From the NCBI GenBank assembly GCA_030847615.1, contig JAUMIR010000001.1, forward strand, positions 163,715,001-163,779,000: DNA of 64,000 nucleotides, written 5' to 3'. A program made the translations under genes and the position numbers. The stretch's first letter is position 1. The number at the start of each line of letters is the position of its first letter. Of the stretch, positions 23,550 through 35,646 are shown one piece after another. This DNA is from Gambelia wislizenii. Its lineage: Eukaryota > Chordata > Lepidosauria > Squamata > Crotaphytidae. The notes below the pieces were generated by a model. That model searched no databases. It was not told where the DNA came from and saw only the letters and a list, made by a program, of their open reading frames with translations.

Positions 23550-24862
23550 TTAGATAGCTGTCAAGCTAATCATCATTGTTCTTGCATTGTATTAGGTTAT
23601 CACACTGTGAACATGATATTAATATGGATTGCCTGCCCTTTTGGTTAGGCCTGAGCAAAATTCATGCACAGTCAAAAGTGCATTTAGTGAAAGGAATACA
23701 GGAAAATATTCTAATATTATTATGAGAAGCTATTTTGTTTCTGGGGCTCAGTCTCCACCTATTGGTTAAAACTGAACCAGTGCAGCTTAGCTAATTCTCT
23801 GGATGAAACCCTGTCTTTTTCTAGGTTTGTATAATTTAATTAACTTTGAATGGAAAATCATGTGAGAGTTCTGAACAACGGGCATCTGAACAGCGTAAAA
23901 TAGGGATGTCACAGGACAAATTCCTTTCATACATCAACACCTTGATAGCACTTTGTAAGTTAAATATGCTGTTTAAACATAGAGGCCTGTACAAGATAAC
24001 AGAAATGCTCCAAATGGGGCCTCGTTCTCTGGAGTTGCTGGTGACAAATAGTAATAATTAATATATTTTTTAACCAAATATCAGGAGATGGGTGTGATGA
24101 AATACATGGTAGAACTAAGTGTCATTTGCATCCATCTTCTGTAATGTTCTACCAGTAGATAAGGGGAATTTTATCTCACGTGTTTACCAGATGAGAAAAA
24201 AAAATAGAGTTTTGTAATTTTAAAAGAGATATTAAGTTTGAAACTTTGATCTTTCATTTACCCTGTCAGTTTGTTTGTTAAATATTTTCAAGGTCCATTT
24301 TAGATAAAAACATATCATTATATATAACTGGTTCATATGTTCATGATGGCCAAAATGCTTGTGGAAAGGAAAAGGAAAAACAAAAAACACCAAAACATTG
24401 GAAATCACACAAGATGTGCCATGTAATGTTGATTAATAAAATAACAGGTCTGAAGCATCACTTGGACAGATATCCCTGTTGTCTAGAAATTAAAATGGTG
24501 GTTCAGGTCATGTCATCAATTTTGCCAGTTCTAGAGGTAAGCATCTGTACTCTCCATAGTGCCTCAACAGAGCATTATTCCCATTCTAGTTGGTTGATGC
24601 AGCCCCTTTCCACATCCAATAATATGGTGGCTGTTGTCATAATTATACATGTGGTAAGCAGCCCTATGTTGTGCTGGAGGGGAGAGAGGGGCGGGGAGAG
24701 AGAGAAAAAGAAAGATGGGTATGACTGTTCCTGTTTAGTTTGCCCACAAGACGACGTTCCTACTGTATTTTCAATTCAGGCATATGAAATGCTAGCATAA
24801 AAGAAAGGCATGTATACAGTATCCTGTGAAAAAGCTGCTTGCATATTATTAAATTTAAAATA

Positions 24863-25368
24863 CAGTTGGATCCCCGTATCTGTGGGGTCCAGTTCCCCAG
24901 ACTTACCACAAATACTGGAAACTGTGTATAACAGCAAACCCTAGTAAAATAAAAGATTTCTGATAAAAACATACCATAGAGTTGCATTGGAAGTCCTAGA
25001 AGATGCCTAGAGAGGATGCCCTTCTAGGCATTTTTTAGTGCAGTTCTATGGTACAGTAGGACACACACCCCTATCCGCTGGGGATTGGTTCTGGGGGCAC
25101 CCGTTGGTACTGAAAATAGCGGATAATAGCAAATGCCATTGAAAATAATGGGACTTCCAGTTTAAAATACCATAGAGTTGTCTTGGAGGACCTAGAAAAT
25201 GGCTAGAGACACATTTCCTAGGAAGACTCTATGGTAGGTGCGCTGTTTTGTGTCCCATGGATAATTGAATCAGTGGATATGGGGATCCTACTGTATGTGT
25301 TCCTATTTTGTGTTCTGTGGATAACTTAAACCATGGATATTGGTTCTGCTGATATAGGGATCCAACTG
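24863..25368. mobile_element. pogo/Tigger2-like element containing a second one
   Basis: Outer ends CAGTTGGATCCCCGTATC…ATAGGGATCCAACTG, with TA both sides. A related 240-bp element (25054-25293) is inserted at an internal TA. Confidence 0.8.
25054..25293. mobile_element. Inner pogo/Tigger2-like MITE
   Basis: Ends CAGTAGGAC…GGGGATCCTACTG, with TA at 25052-25053 and 25294-25295. Very similar to the copy at 43522-43781. Confidence 0.8.
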
Positions 25369-26266
25369 TACATAAAAGGGGCCTCATTCTTTCCCTCTCA
25401 CTAATTTTTTTCTTTGATTCAATATGATCTTCTGTGCTGATGCACTCTTGGTGTACAGTATATTATACTCAGATATCTGTCTCTTGAAAGCTCCTTCTTT
25501 CTTTCTCTCCTAGGTATGTTTGTTCAGCGCACTTTTCAGTAACATTGGCTTGGCTCCAATAGATCACTTCCATGAGTGGAAGGGGGATGATGGTCTTGGA
25601 TTTCTATTGATTCCCTCCCTACAGCTGTTGTTCACTGTTGCCATATCTGGTTCTATCCTGGAGCATCCCCCAAATTCAAGAGCAGCTTTTGGGGAGATTA
25701 TTAGTAGAGGGACTTCAGCAGAATAGAGGGATGAGAAAAGCCCCTTCCTATTCACATAAAGCAGCATAAGTTTCTTAGAGTCTGAACCTGTACGTCAGAA
25801 ATGGAACCCCTCAAAAAGAGCTGAATTAGATGTGACATTTATCATGTATCTTGGCCTTCTATGATTGCCCTCCTTCCCACTGCCAACTAAATAGTACCCA
25901 TGGTCTTAGCAACAACTGAGACTGTACTTCCAGCTGGGATTTCACATTATCCCAGGGATTTAGATTGCTTCCAAGTTCCAGGTGGAGGACTCCTATTGCT
26001 AACAATCAAAAGGATGTGGTACAGCTATTTCGTGCTTCAAATTTCAAATATTTTCATATTTCAAAGCTATTTTCCTGCTTTAACGGAAAAGATTGTGTGA
26101 TTTAATGTTTAGAGTAGGCTCTGCCCCAGTGGAGGTAGGGAACTGAGCACACAGTTACAAGTTCTGCTATCCATGGATGTATTGAAAACTACATCCAATG
26201 CCCCATGAATTCTCAACATTCTGTTGCTGCAGTGACATAAGACCATTGTTGCAGCTACTCAGCACC

Positions 26267-26621
26267 CATACCCTCCAACTGTTCCGATTGGGGAGGGACA
26301 GTCCCTATTAATCCTCTGTTGCCCCACTTTTTCACCTTCTTTTAAAAATGTTATAGTTTCTCTTTCCTCCTCCTCCTTTTCCCCTTTCTCCTCAGCTTAC
26401 TTCAATTATTGCAAACTGAATTCAAAGTTGCAAAAGTAGTTTTCATTCAGTTAACAGACAGAAGTGGGTGAAATCCTGCCCTTCTCTCAGGCAGAAGCAA
26501 ACTGTTGCAACCTCTCCTTGTGTGTCCTTCCTCTTTAATAGCCGTTGCTATCTTGGCTACATTCTTCTGTTGCTTGGCCACATGTGTCCTGGTTTTCATC
26601 TGTGAAATGTTGGAGGGTATG
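26267..26621. mobile_element. MITE with perfect 13-bp terminal repeats
   Basis: CATACCCTCCAAC at the left and GTTGGAGGGTATG at the right. The CT-rich interior matches 855-1115. hAT-like by terminus; target duplication not resolved. Confidence 0.7.
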
Positions 26622-27126
26622 TTATTTTGTATTTCTACTGTTAATGTTTTTATTTTTATGTTTAAATGAAAAGGAAAGATGATGCAAAAAGCTATGGGAA
26701 AGCATGGGAAGATTATAAATGAAAGACATTGTACTGCATGATAAGAATTTTGTTTGGAAGTGCCACCCCTCCCCCTGCCCTCGGTATGAGAAGGTATTTA
26801 TTATCCAAAAGACTGACTACCTTTTTAGTGGGGTCATTGGTCTTATTAATTCTGTAACAAACCAACACAATTTATCTGGAAGGATGGTGCAAAGTGACCC
26901 ACCATTTCCAGATCAAAACCTCTGGGTAGGACAAATAAATGCCCCTCCCCTCATTTGGCCTGCACTTTTTGTGTGTGTGCCAGTGTATGGGCCAATGCTA
27001 GGGTACAATTTCTGACTCTTTTTGTTCTACACACAACTCCAGAACTCTGTAGCTGCAATCCCATCTGTTTTCAGCTTCTCTGTGTTTGTCACAGAAGAGT
27101 GTTCTTGAGCCTTGTCGCAATACACA

Positions 27127-27310
27127 GTTATAACACTATTATTCCCCTTTAAGTTGCCATGGCTGCCTCCTGTGGAATTCTGGGGTTTGTAGTTTCATGA
27201 GGCCTAAGAGCTCTCTGGCTGAGAAAGCTAAATGCCCCTCCCTGAACTGCAAATCCCAGGATTCTGCAGGAGGCAGTCATAGCAGTTAAAGTGGAATAAT
27301 AGTGCTATAA
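27127..27310. mobile_element. Palindromic MITE, related arms
   Basis: Arms TTATAACACTATTATTCC / GGAATAATAGTGCTATAA and CTGGGGTTTGTAGTTTCA / CTGCAAATCCCAGGATT. Confidence 0.65.
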
Positions 27311-29274
27311 CAGGATTTTTTTTTCTGGGGAGACGAGGAAAGCTACATGGCTGCAAGGCCTGCAGGCAGCCTGAGGAATTGTGCTTAGTTTGTTTATTTT
27401 TTCTTTAAAAAACACTAGTTACTGCACATGTGTGTGCACGCATAGGAATCGGAATAAGGAGAGAGTAGCACCAGTACTGGAAAAATTGTTCTGTTATTCT
27501 TATTCCTCTTTCACTGATCTTGACAAAACGGCTGTAGTTCTGCCTAGAATCACACACTTTTCCTTCACCTTTGCACAAGCATAGGCATTGAGGACAGACT
27601 CTGAACTTCCTGTGAGCATGCACTGATTGGTAAAAAATAGAACTGGGCTGCTCTGGTTCCCCTCAGGAACTCCAGTGACTGATAGTCTTATGTTCACACG
27701 CTATCTACAGATGCCTAAATTTGTCCGTGAGAAGTGTTTTATAACTGGCAACTGCAAACTCCCAGTCAGCTGGTTTATCCATTGTGATGCCTTCATTCCT
27801 GAAGCATGTAAGACATATCTCAACACACTTTTGATTTGTGTATATAATCTACAGTGACCTTTAGAGTTTGCTTCTTGTACTGCCAAGGATTGAGGAACCC
27901 TAGGCCTCAGTAACCTTCCCTTTGGTGTGATAATACCAAACAAAGCGCCTTTTCAGTGTCAATGGAACTAGAAGTGATATCTTTCCAAGCCTTTAAACAT
28001 CAAGCAGGGGTAGAGTTAATTCCTTGTCATGGGAATTTGCTGTCCCTGGGCCAGACTACAGATAATGAATTATGTCAGTGAAAGGCTCTGGTGGCCTGTT
28101 CTCTTCAGAGGAAGGTGACATCATCCATGCAGCTCTTTGGCAATCAAGCAGAAACCAAAAGCTGTGTGGGCAGGGAATAACAGACAGATGTCTTCCAGTG
28201 GCTCATTTGATCTGTTTCAAAGCTTGCTGTAAGAAGGAACAAAGTGCGGCTCCTCAGCGTCACTGGAACCATCACCTCTTCGTTTTTGTTTTCTGAACAT
28301 TTGAGACCGGATTTCTCACAGCCCACTGGAGACAAAGCTTATATAAAGTTGCACAGAGAGAGGGACAGAGCAGGTTCACTGGTTTAGAATAGACCAGCGG
28401 CCTGCCTGGCCCAATGTCCTGCCTCTGACATCAGACTTCATTAGCAAATTCAGGGGAAAGCATCTATCAGCAGTGCAGGGTTATGTAACAGAGTAGCGCT
28501 TAGTTCATTGAACTGGTCCAACAGGTTCATCACTGGGCCATTCATTTGTGTGTTGTCAATAGGCGATAGGCTTCTGATATGTATTTATTTATTTTGCTGA
28601 TCTTAGAGACCAGGGAAAGTAGCACTCAATCAGCAATAGCTGAAGAAATGAAGAATAGCCTGTGGAAGTAGTGCCGTTTTTTGTTATTTTTAAAGAGAAA
28701 TGGAACAGCTAATTTCTACTTTGGATGATGAACATGATGAGTATAAATTAGATTGACATTTCATGTGAAATAGCTAGCTTGCTTTGGCAGCTAACTTGCT
28801 TTGCTTGAGTGGAATGCTGAGCAATGGTCTTACCGGACCCACACCACAGTAGTTTACTAGTGTCTGTTTTAGGTGGGGAATAAAACACAACCAATTCTAG
28901 GCAACAAGAATTTTAACCATTGCCTGGGAACTGTTTAAAGTACATATCTGTGCAAATTGTCCTGATTTTGCTATCAGTGCTTGGCAATGTAGAAGTCAGT
29001 CAGCAGGTGGGGGGGGGGGAGAAAAAAGAAGGTGTTTGGATTGCAAAGGGGGAAAAATATTTGTGTGCTCCTGTTGAATGTAAATATTATCAGGGAGATC
29101 ACAGAGGTAAGACTAAAATGAGAATCTATATGATCACAGTACACCCATACAAATCAAAACAGTGGATTAAAGCTTGCAACAATAAAGTGTCTTCATAAGG
29201 GAGACATTAAAGACAGAAGTCTTCATCTGGCACCAAAAAACTAATAGGATAAGTTTAAGTTCAATCTTCTTAGA

Positions 29275-29465
29275 GTTAAAATTCCATAATTGGAGCACCA
29301 CAGGTAAGGAAGACCCTCTAAAAGTTGCCTCCAACTTCACCTCTGACAGTGGCAGCAGCCAGGGGAGACCTTTCAGTGATGTTCTTTGTGTACAAGGTAG
29401 ACAGGTATGGAAATAGGCATTGCTCCCGGCAGCCAAGTCCTGAGTCATGTAGGACTTCAAAGGTA
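29275..29465 (-). mobile_element. Unclassified LINE 3' region fragment
   Basis: AAAATTCCATAATTGGAGC, AAGGAAGACCCTCT and GAGTCATGTAGGACTTCAAAG correspond to the 12800 family. Confidence 0.45.
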
Positions 29466-31224
29466 AATGCAGTGTTTTGCATTGGGGTTGGTTTGATTCC
29501 CCCTCCCTTGGAAAGTAGGAGAAATACTGTAGTCAGCAACATTTACAGGACAGGTCAGATAATTTGGGGTATGGAGGGTGACCTGCCATTAAATACAAGG
29601 TGGCCAAGACATTCTCCCCTTTCCTCACTGTTGCTGCTTTGATTGGCGATGAAGCTGCCTGAATATGTCAGCATCATCCCTTTCTAATTTCAGACAGTGA
29701 ATCGTTATGATGTCCCTGTCATGGCAGCCATCTCTTCCTTTCAACAGTGGTCTTGGCAACATGATGCTGGTACATCATGTTGTACCAGCATTCTCAGAAG
29801 GTATTCTGTGTGAAATTAGAAAGGCGTGCCCCCAGGCTACTCAGATCTTGCTCTTTCATGTAGCAGTAAAAGGAGAAGTGTTGACCGCTTTCTCCTCACA
29901 ACTGACCCCCTTTAAAAAGATGAGGCATTTTTTTAAATCTAGCTCATTTTGAGTTGTGTGCAAGAATGGATTTGTCATTGATACAGACATTTAAAAAACT
30001 GAGGATAATTTCTTTCTTTTTTTCTTGTTTTGGCTGTGGAAGAACCTTTAGTAGGGATGTAAACACTATTAGTATTTTCTTCATCCTAAACAAGAAAGAG
30101 TGTATTGGGCATATCAACATTTTATGAGAACATTTGAAAAATTTTCAATAACTTCATTTTGGGACATTTTTGTAATAATTTCATTTGCTCAAAAACTTTA
30201 TATTTTGCACAAAATAAAATGCTTTGATGCAAAATCTGTAATGCCTATATGATGTTTACACATAGTGTTTTTGTACAAAAAGATGTTTTGCACAAAATAT
30301 AATCAAAATATAATTATGCTTTAGCAAAAAAAATCCCAAAATATTAAATATAAGTGAATTTTTAAAAATCTCTTGTAATCTCACCTTGCACAGAGAAAAG
30401 CTATTTTTATTCTTATGTGTGAGAACAGAATGGCCATTTACCACCCTACCTCTAGCATATTTATCATTTAGCACTTTGTGGCTCTCTGAGAATAATCACC
30501 TGAATAACTTTAAAGGTTCAACATCTGAGGGTTTTACTGATACTCTTTGTTAGTCCAGTGTGAAAAGTCATTTGGAATTTAGAAAATGTGCTACTGGCAT
30601 GGCCACAACACTGCATGGGGGACTCATGACCTTATCTTATTTCTCATCCTGGTACACAGCACCTGTTGTACTATTAATAAACTAGACAAGTAATACACAG
30701 TGCTCGTAACCAGGGTTTGACAGCGAGTGTCATAGCATAATCAGGACAAATATGTAGACTCAGTAAACTTTGATCTTCTGTTTCATGGCATTTTTAGATA
30801 TACACTCCTACCTGTGCACAATGAAGGCTAGAAAAGCCATCCAGGGAAGTTAATAAAATAGGTTTTTGCCTTATTCTGTATAGGATTTCTCATGCTATTT
30901 TTACATGTTACCATACTTAAAATATTTTGGTTACCTCTCTGTATATAACATTTGAAGAATATATAGTGTTACTGTGATGCTGTATATGTAATTACTGGCA
31001 CTATATATTTTCAATTGTTATAACTTCTCTGTGATTATTGGGTTATATGATATGAGTTCTACATATTATGTATTGTATGAATACTATGTATAGTTATATA
31101 CTTTAAAAACACATTATATAGATTATTTCTCTTGAAGCCTTTATATATAGTACATATTTTTGTTGTATACAATACCACCACTTATGACTCCTCGAACACT
31201 TTCATCAGCACTGTATACACACAA

Positions 31225-31790
31225 TCCTAAATATACACTGGACTGACTATGTGATGAATGTTGCTGTCCTTGAGCAAGCAGGGATCACCAGCATTGAGGC
31301 CATGATATTTGAGAACACAGCTGCGCTGGGCAGGGCAAGTTTCTAGGATGGCGGACCATCGCCTCCCCAAAATAGTACAGTACTCTATGGTGAACTCGCC
31401 ATGGGTCAGTGTAAGAGGGGCGCTCCAAAAAAGCGATACAAGGACTCCCTGAAACAACATCTCAGGCTCGGCCAAATTGATCACCAACAATGGTCTGCCC
31501 TGGCCTCACACCGGGAGGCATGGAGATGTACTATCCACAATGCTGCAGCCTTATTTGAGAACTCACGCCGAACAAGTCTTGAAGAGAAACGACAACACAG
31601 AAAGAATCACAACCTGGAAACATCACCGAAGGAGACCTTCTGCTGTGCTTTCTGCAACCAGACTTGTTTATATCGGATTGACCTTTTCAGTCATCAGTGT
31701 GCTTGCAGAAAGTGCGGGATGAGTCCTTCCTTAATCTTCGTTTGCGAAGAAAAGCCAGAAAGACAATACAATACACTGATACTTATTTTT
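31225..31790 (+). pseudogene. Non-LTR retrotransposon, C-terminal ORF remnant with zinc finger
   Basis: The 31401-31790 frame reads KRGAPKKRYKDSLKQHL, WSALASHREAWRCTIHNAA and a C2H2-like CAFCNQTCLYRIDLFSHQC, the end of polymerases often labelled endonuclease-reverse transcriptase. Upstream (31230-31400) TSIEAMIFEN… and YGELA are readable with a stop and frameshift. The clade (RTE-X or L2-like) is not settled. Confidence 0.7.
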
Positions 31791-31994
31791 CAAATATATA
31801 ACTAATTTGGATACTTCCTCCATAGGTTTTTAAGTTAATAAAATCCCAATGATTTCAGTATTTATGGATTACACTACTATTTGTCTTTAACTTTGCTCTC
31901 TTTGATCCAAAATGCCTAATTAATTATCTTATGTGGCATATCAGCTAGCTAGGAAACTAACTTGTGGGTGACTGAAAGCTGAAGTCAAGAATGT

Positions 31995-32119
31995 GAAGTC
32001 GAAGGCTTTCACGGCTGGCATCCATAGATTTTCCTTGGGTTTTTTCCGGGCTGTGAGGCCGTGTTCTGGAATAGTTTCTTTCTGACGTTTCACCTGCATC
32101 TGTGGCTGGCGTCCTCAGA
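31995..32119 (-). mobile_element. 125-bp retroposed element with hammerhead-like core
   Basis: Flanked by a perfect 14-bp duplication GAAGTCAAGAATGT (31981-31994, 32120-32133). The minus strand has CTGAGGA (32112-32118), a possible stem GCC(AGC)…(GC)AGGT, then GAAAC-GTC (32091-32084). This order matches a hammerhead ribozyme core (CUGANGA, stem II, GAAA, cleavage triplet). No coding sequence; the other end reads GAAAGCCTTCGAC. Confidence 0.6.
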
Positions 32120-32548
32120 GAAGTCAAGAATGTTTTTAAAAAGAAAAGAAACAGATTGGGTTTTTTGGGCTTGTTAAAGTATACCTAAAATAAATTAATC
32201 CTAAATTAAAATAAATTACTCCAATCCAGTAGAGAAGATATCAGGGAATGTTGAGATTACTCCATAGTTAAGGTCTTGGATGTGCTGTATCAGACCTTGG
32301 CATCCAAAGTGCAGCTGTTACAGCAGTATTCTGTACAAAGGAGGTATGACAGAGCTTTGAAATCTGCACATGCTTGGAGCCATGAATGCCCTCCAGAATA
32401 TCTTGTTAGACCACAAGGAGTGTCTTGCTAGAGGTCTGACTAGTCCTGCATTCTGTTTGTAACAGCAGTCAGTCAGTCATCTCTCTATATGCATAAACAT
32501 GCCCTGGCTGTGTCAACTAGACTTGTGAAATGTGATCTAGATGGGGGC

Positions 32549-32790
32549 TATTCCCGAAGGCTATGTGGAAACTGCAACTAGTCCAGAATGCAGCAGCCAG
32601 ATTAATACCTGGTATTCACTGCAGGGAGCATATGATATCTTTAGGGGCTGGACCAGTTATCGGTCTGTGTCTGGGCAGAATATAAGATGCTGGTGGTACT
32701 CACTTTAACAGCCCAGGCCTGAGATATCTGGGGCAGCACCTTCTTCCAAATATATTTCCTCACCTCTGAAGACATGGAGATAAAACCTCT
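32549..32790 (+). mobile_element. Jockey-clade (CR1/L2) reverse transcriptase remnant
   Basis: LQLVQNAAARLIPG is readable at 32571-32612, a signature of the CR1/L2 thumb region, followed by degraded sequence. Confidence 0.55.
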
Positions 32791-32791
32791 A

Positions 32792-33014
32792 GGGCTGCTG
32801 ACATACAGCAGAAATAATGCAGTTTGACACTGCTTTAATTATCATGGCTCCATCCTATGGAATCCTGGGATTTGTAGTTTGTTGTGGCACCAGAGCTCTC
32901 TGAGAGAGAAGGCTAAATATCTCACAAAACTACAAATCCCAGAATTCCTTATCATTCAGCCATGCCAGATAAAGCGGTATCAAAATGCATTATTTCTGCA
33001 GTGTGTTGGCAGCC
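32792..33014. mobile_element. Palindromic MITE (GCAGAAATAATGCA family)
   Basis: Ends GGGCTGCTGACA…GTTGGCAGCC with inverted arms GCAGAAATAATGCA / TGCATTATTTCTGC and TGGGATTTGTAGTTT / AAACTACAAATCCCAGAAT-type arms. Confidence 0.7.
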
Positions 33015-33359
33015 TAGGTGGTCTTGCCATTTTGTTAACCTGATAGCCACCTCCTAACAAGCCTCTGAGAAGCAAATGTCTGGGCTTGTCCCTTTAAAAA
33101 GGGAAGTTAAGACTTTAAAAAATAATCTACATATTACTGTTCTGTTTTAATGCTGGCTCAGTATTAAGTTCTTCTGGTGTTTCGTTTTCTGAATAGACTT
33201 GGGTTGTTTAATTTTAATTGATTTTGTTTTGGGAACTGATGTGATGAAAAAGCACATTTAAAACAAACTCAAGTGGATAAAATAAGCATAGTGTGATGGT
33301 GATAGCCATTGTTTCTTATTTGTCCCCAGCATCTGTTACTTAGAGATCAGCTTGGAACA

Positions 33360-33450
33360 ATTATGTTTTTGGACTTCAAGTACCAGGATTCCCACAGCCA
33401 GCATGGCTAGTGTCCATGTTGCTTGTGGAATTCTGGGAGCTATAGTTCAA
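33360..33450. repeat. Short palindromic repeat ending in TATAGTTCAAAA
   Basis: GGACTTCAAGTACCAGGATTCC…AGCCAGCATGGCTAG…GGAATTCTGGGAGCTATAGTTC: small inverted repeat. Similar traces lie at 14850-14945, 20390-20480 and 47605-47675. Confidence 0.5.
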
Positions 33451-34016
33451 AAAATAAGCTTTTCAAGATGTCAGACATATACTGCCTCTAAACATGGAGG
33501 TTTTATTCTGCTGTTATGGTTCTTAGCTGTTGACAGATGTACTTGCTAGATCTAATCCTGTTTTTAAAGCCCTCACAACTGCAGAATCTTTAGGCAGAAT
33601 CTTTAGTTCTTCTTCCTCCACGACATGGGGCTTCATACTCCTCCCAAGAAAGAAGGAAGTCAACTGTAGTAATCTACATCTTGGGAAAATGTAGTGTATA
33701 ATTGTATATTGTGTGAAGTAATACATCCTGCTGTCAGTCCCAAAAGTACTGCCCATCAAGGTATTTGGAGAGAAATTCTCACTCTGTTCATTCTGTGCCA
33801 GGTTTTAGAGTTCACCATCTCTTGTTCTTTAGATCTCTTTGTATAGGAAACACCCTGTCCTCAAGGCCTAAATACAATATGGCATTAGTGATGGGACTTG
33901 TCCCTCCTCATCTGAGGCCCACTGTACTGCCTGAAAACTTGCTCTCCAGAGCAGGTTTTGAGAATACAAAGTGGGGAAATGCTGGAAGGAGGGGAAAGTG
34001 CCTCTTCCACACTATG

Positions 34017-34385
34017 CAAGTAAAAGTGATTCCACTTTAACTGTCATGGCAGCATCCAATGGAATCCTGGGACTTGCAGTTTTAGGGAGGGGTGTTTGGG
34101 ATTCCCAGCCAGAGAGCTCCTCTAGTGGTGTTCCACATGGCCTTTAGCGTTTGAAATTGCTTGGTTTAAACTGTTTTAAAATTGTATTTTAAGACTGTTT
34201 TAAAACTTTTTAAAAAGTTCTTGAAAAATATTTTAATGTGTCTTAAATATGTTTAGTCTTTGTACTGTTTTAATTGTTTTTATTTGTTCATCACCTTGGG
34301 ATGAGCCACAAACTCCAGGATTCCATAGGGTCCAGCCATGGCTGTTAAAGTGGAATCATAATGGTATCATTGTGTAGTGAGAAAG
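34017..34385. mobile_element. Palindromic MITE split by a TTTTAA-rich LINE/SINE tail
   Basis: The left arm (CCACTTTAACTGTCATGGCAG, GGAATCCTGGGACTTGCAG) faces the right arm (CAGCCATGGCTGTTAAAGTGG). Between them 34155-34305 is a T-rich segment ending CACCTTGGGATGAGCC, typical of a retroposon 3' end. Confidence 0.5.
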
Positions 34386-34629
34386 GGGCCCTGGCTCTGT
34401 TGACAAGAGCAGTTCAAGAAGCAGAATGAAACCACTGAATCCTAGACAGAATCTTTAGCTGTTCTTCTTCCTCCCACAACATTGGGTTTCATTCTCCTCC
34501 TAAGAAAGGAGGAAGACAACCTTATCCTCCAGCACAGGGAGCTCCTCCTACTTCAGTAGCAGCATAGGGTGACATGGGTATAGTAATCTAGCAGCAGAGA
34601 ATGCTCTTCCATGGAGCTTGGAAAAGTTC

Positions 34630-34927
34630 GGGGCTTACCACACTCCAAGGAAAAGTGGCAAAGCAGCAGGAATGTTCCGTCTTCTGTGCTGCCTTACTGC
34701 ATGATGTCATTGTTCTTCCAGTATTCTTTCATTCTGTTCCCATGGGGGATTGAGGTAAAACTGCCTCTTTTTGCTAACAGGTTGTTCTGGTTAGCAGTAA
34801 GACACGGTTTTACCTCAGTCCCTCATGGGACCGAAATGAAAGAATGCCGATGTCATGCAGTAAGGCAGCAGGGAAGACATAATGTTCCTGCTGCTTTACC
34901 GCTTTTCTTCGGAGTACATAAAGCCCC
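34630..34927. mobile_element. Palindromic MITE, about 298 bp
   Basis: Ends GGGGCTTA…TAAAGCCCC, with long inverted arms (AAAGCAGCAGGAA / TTCCTGCTGCTTT; TGCATGATGTCA / TGACATCGGCATT-type) around a GCTAACAGG…GGTTAGC centre near 34787. No perfect target duplication was read. Confidence 0.65.
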
Positions 34928-35070
34928 TTGATTTTCTGGACAGTAGTTTCTAGAATGTGTGCTGTAGTCCAAAGTACTGTAGTAACTTTTTCAAGCTCTG
35001 CTATTTCACTGGGTGAAGAATACCAGGTTAGTAGGAGTAATATTAATAATACTGAAGTGTGAACTTTCAG

Positions 35071-35244
35071 GCTAGAGAAGATGTGATCCATATGCTGAAG
35101 ACAGAGAAAATCAGGCCTGAAGTCCTGGAGGCACACTATGGGTCTGCAGCTCCAGAGAATGTCCTGAGAATATTGCACAGGGATGCCCTCCTTGCCCATG
35201 AGAAATCAGTTGGAGAAGATGTTTATGAGAAGCCAATTTCAGAG
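35071..35244 (+). CDS. FILIP1: FILIP1, second coding exon (residues 92-149)
   Basis: The exon is 174 nt (58 codons), phase 0 at both ends, with acceptor GAACTTTCAG and donor GAG|GTAAGT. The translation begins AREDVIHMLKTEK and ends EDVYEKPISE. This is the middle of the N-terminal conserved domain shared with CTTNBP2/cortactin-binding protein 2. It contains the family signature LEAHYGSA, then a helix up to VLRILHRDALLAHEK. The frame joins that of the 14275 exon without a gap (…EGELQ|AREDV…), the same junction as in mammalian FILIP1. No frameshift or stop is seen. Confidence 0.95.
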
Positions 35245-35646
35245 GTAAGTACCAATTGCTTTGAGTCAAGGCTGACTCAGGTCTTGTCTACACTAAGGAT
35301 AAAACACGTACTCAATTTGTACACGATGCATGTAGCAAATCAGCTCCTTTTAGCTGTTAATCTAGTTTAACAGAAACTGCAAATTGCTCCAGAGATTCCT
35401 AAAAACTCCAGAGCGGCCCTGGTGTTTTGGACATGTGGACACTGGATTGGGCTGAATCCAGAGTGACCCAGCTGTCCACACGTCTACACACCCACTGTAC
35501 CAGCCCCGCTGGCCTGTCCCCCTCAGTGCCACTGCTGCCTTGTCCATCAGCCAAGCAGCTCTCTGCAAGAGCCTGGCCATCCCTATCACTGCTGGTGAGG
35601 CCAGAACAGGTTGCCATACCATGTGATCAACAAGGAGGAGGTTGCT

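Larger units (their letters stand above)
14548..35070 (+). other. FILIP1: FILIP1 intron between residues 91 and 92 (20.5 kb)
   Basis: GT…AG intron, phase 0, dense with transposon remnants. Stretches in which I see no gene or nameable repeat: 15766-17030, 20125-22240, 23553-24860, 25371-26266, 26622-27124, 27312-29270, 29470-31224 (very AT-rich from about 30000), 32134-32548 and 33450-34016. The part at 28070-28300 looks unique and non-repetitive. Confidence 0.85.

Noticed and set aside
31401..31805. Host zinc-finger gene
   Set aside because: The KRGAPKKRYKDSLK and terminal C2H2 layout are those of a non-LTR retrotransposon ORF end; the upstream part is frameshifted.
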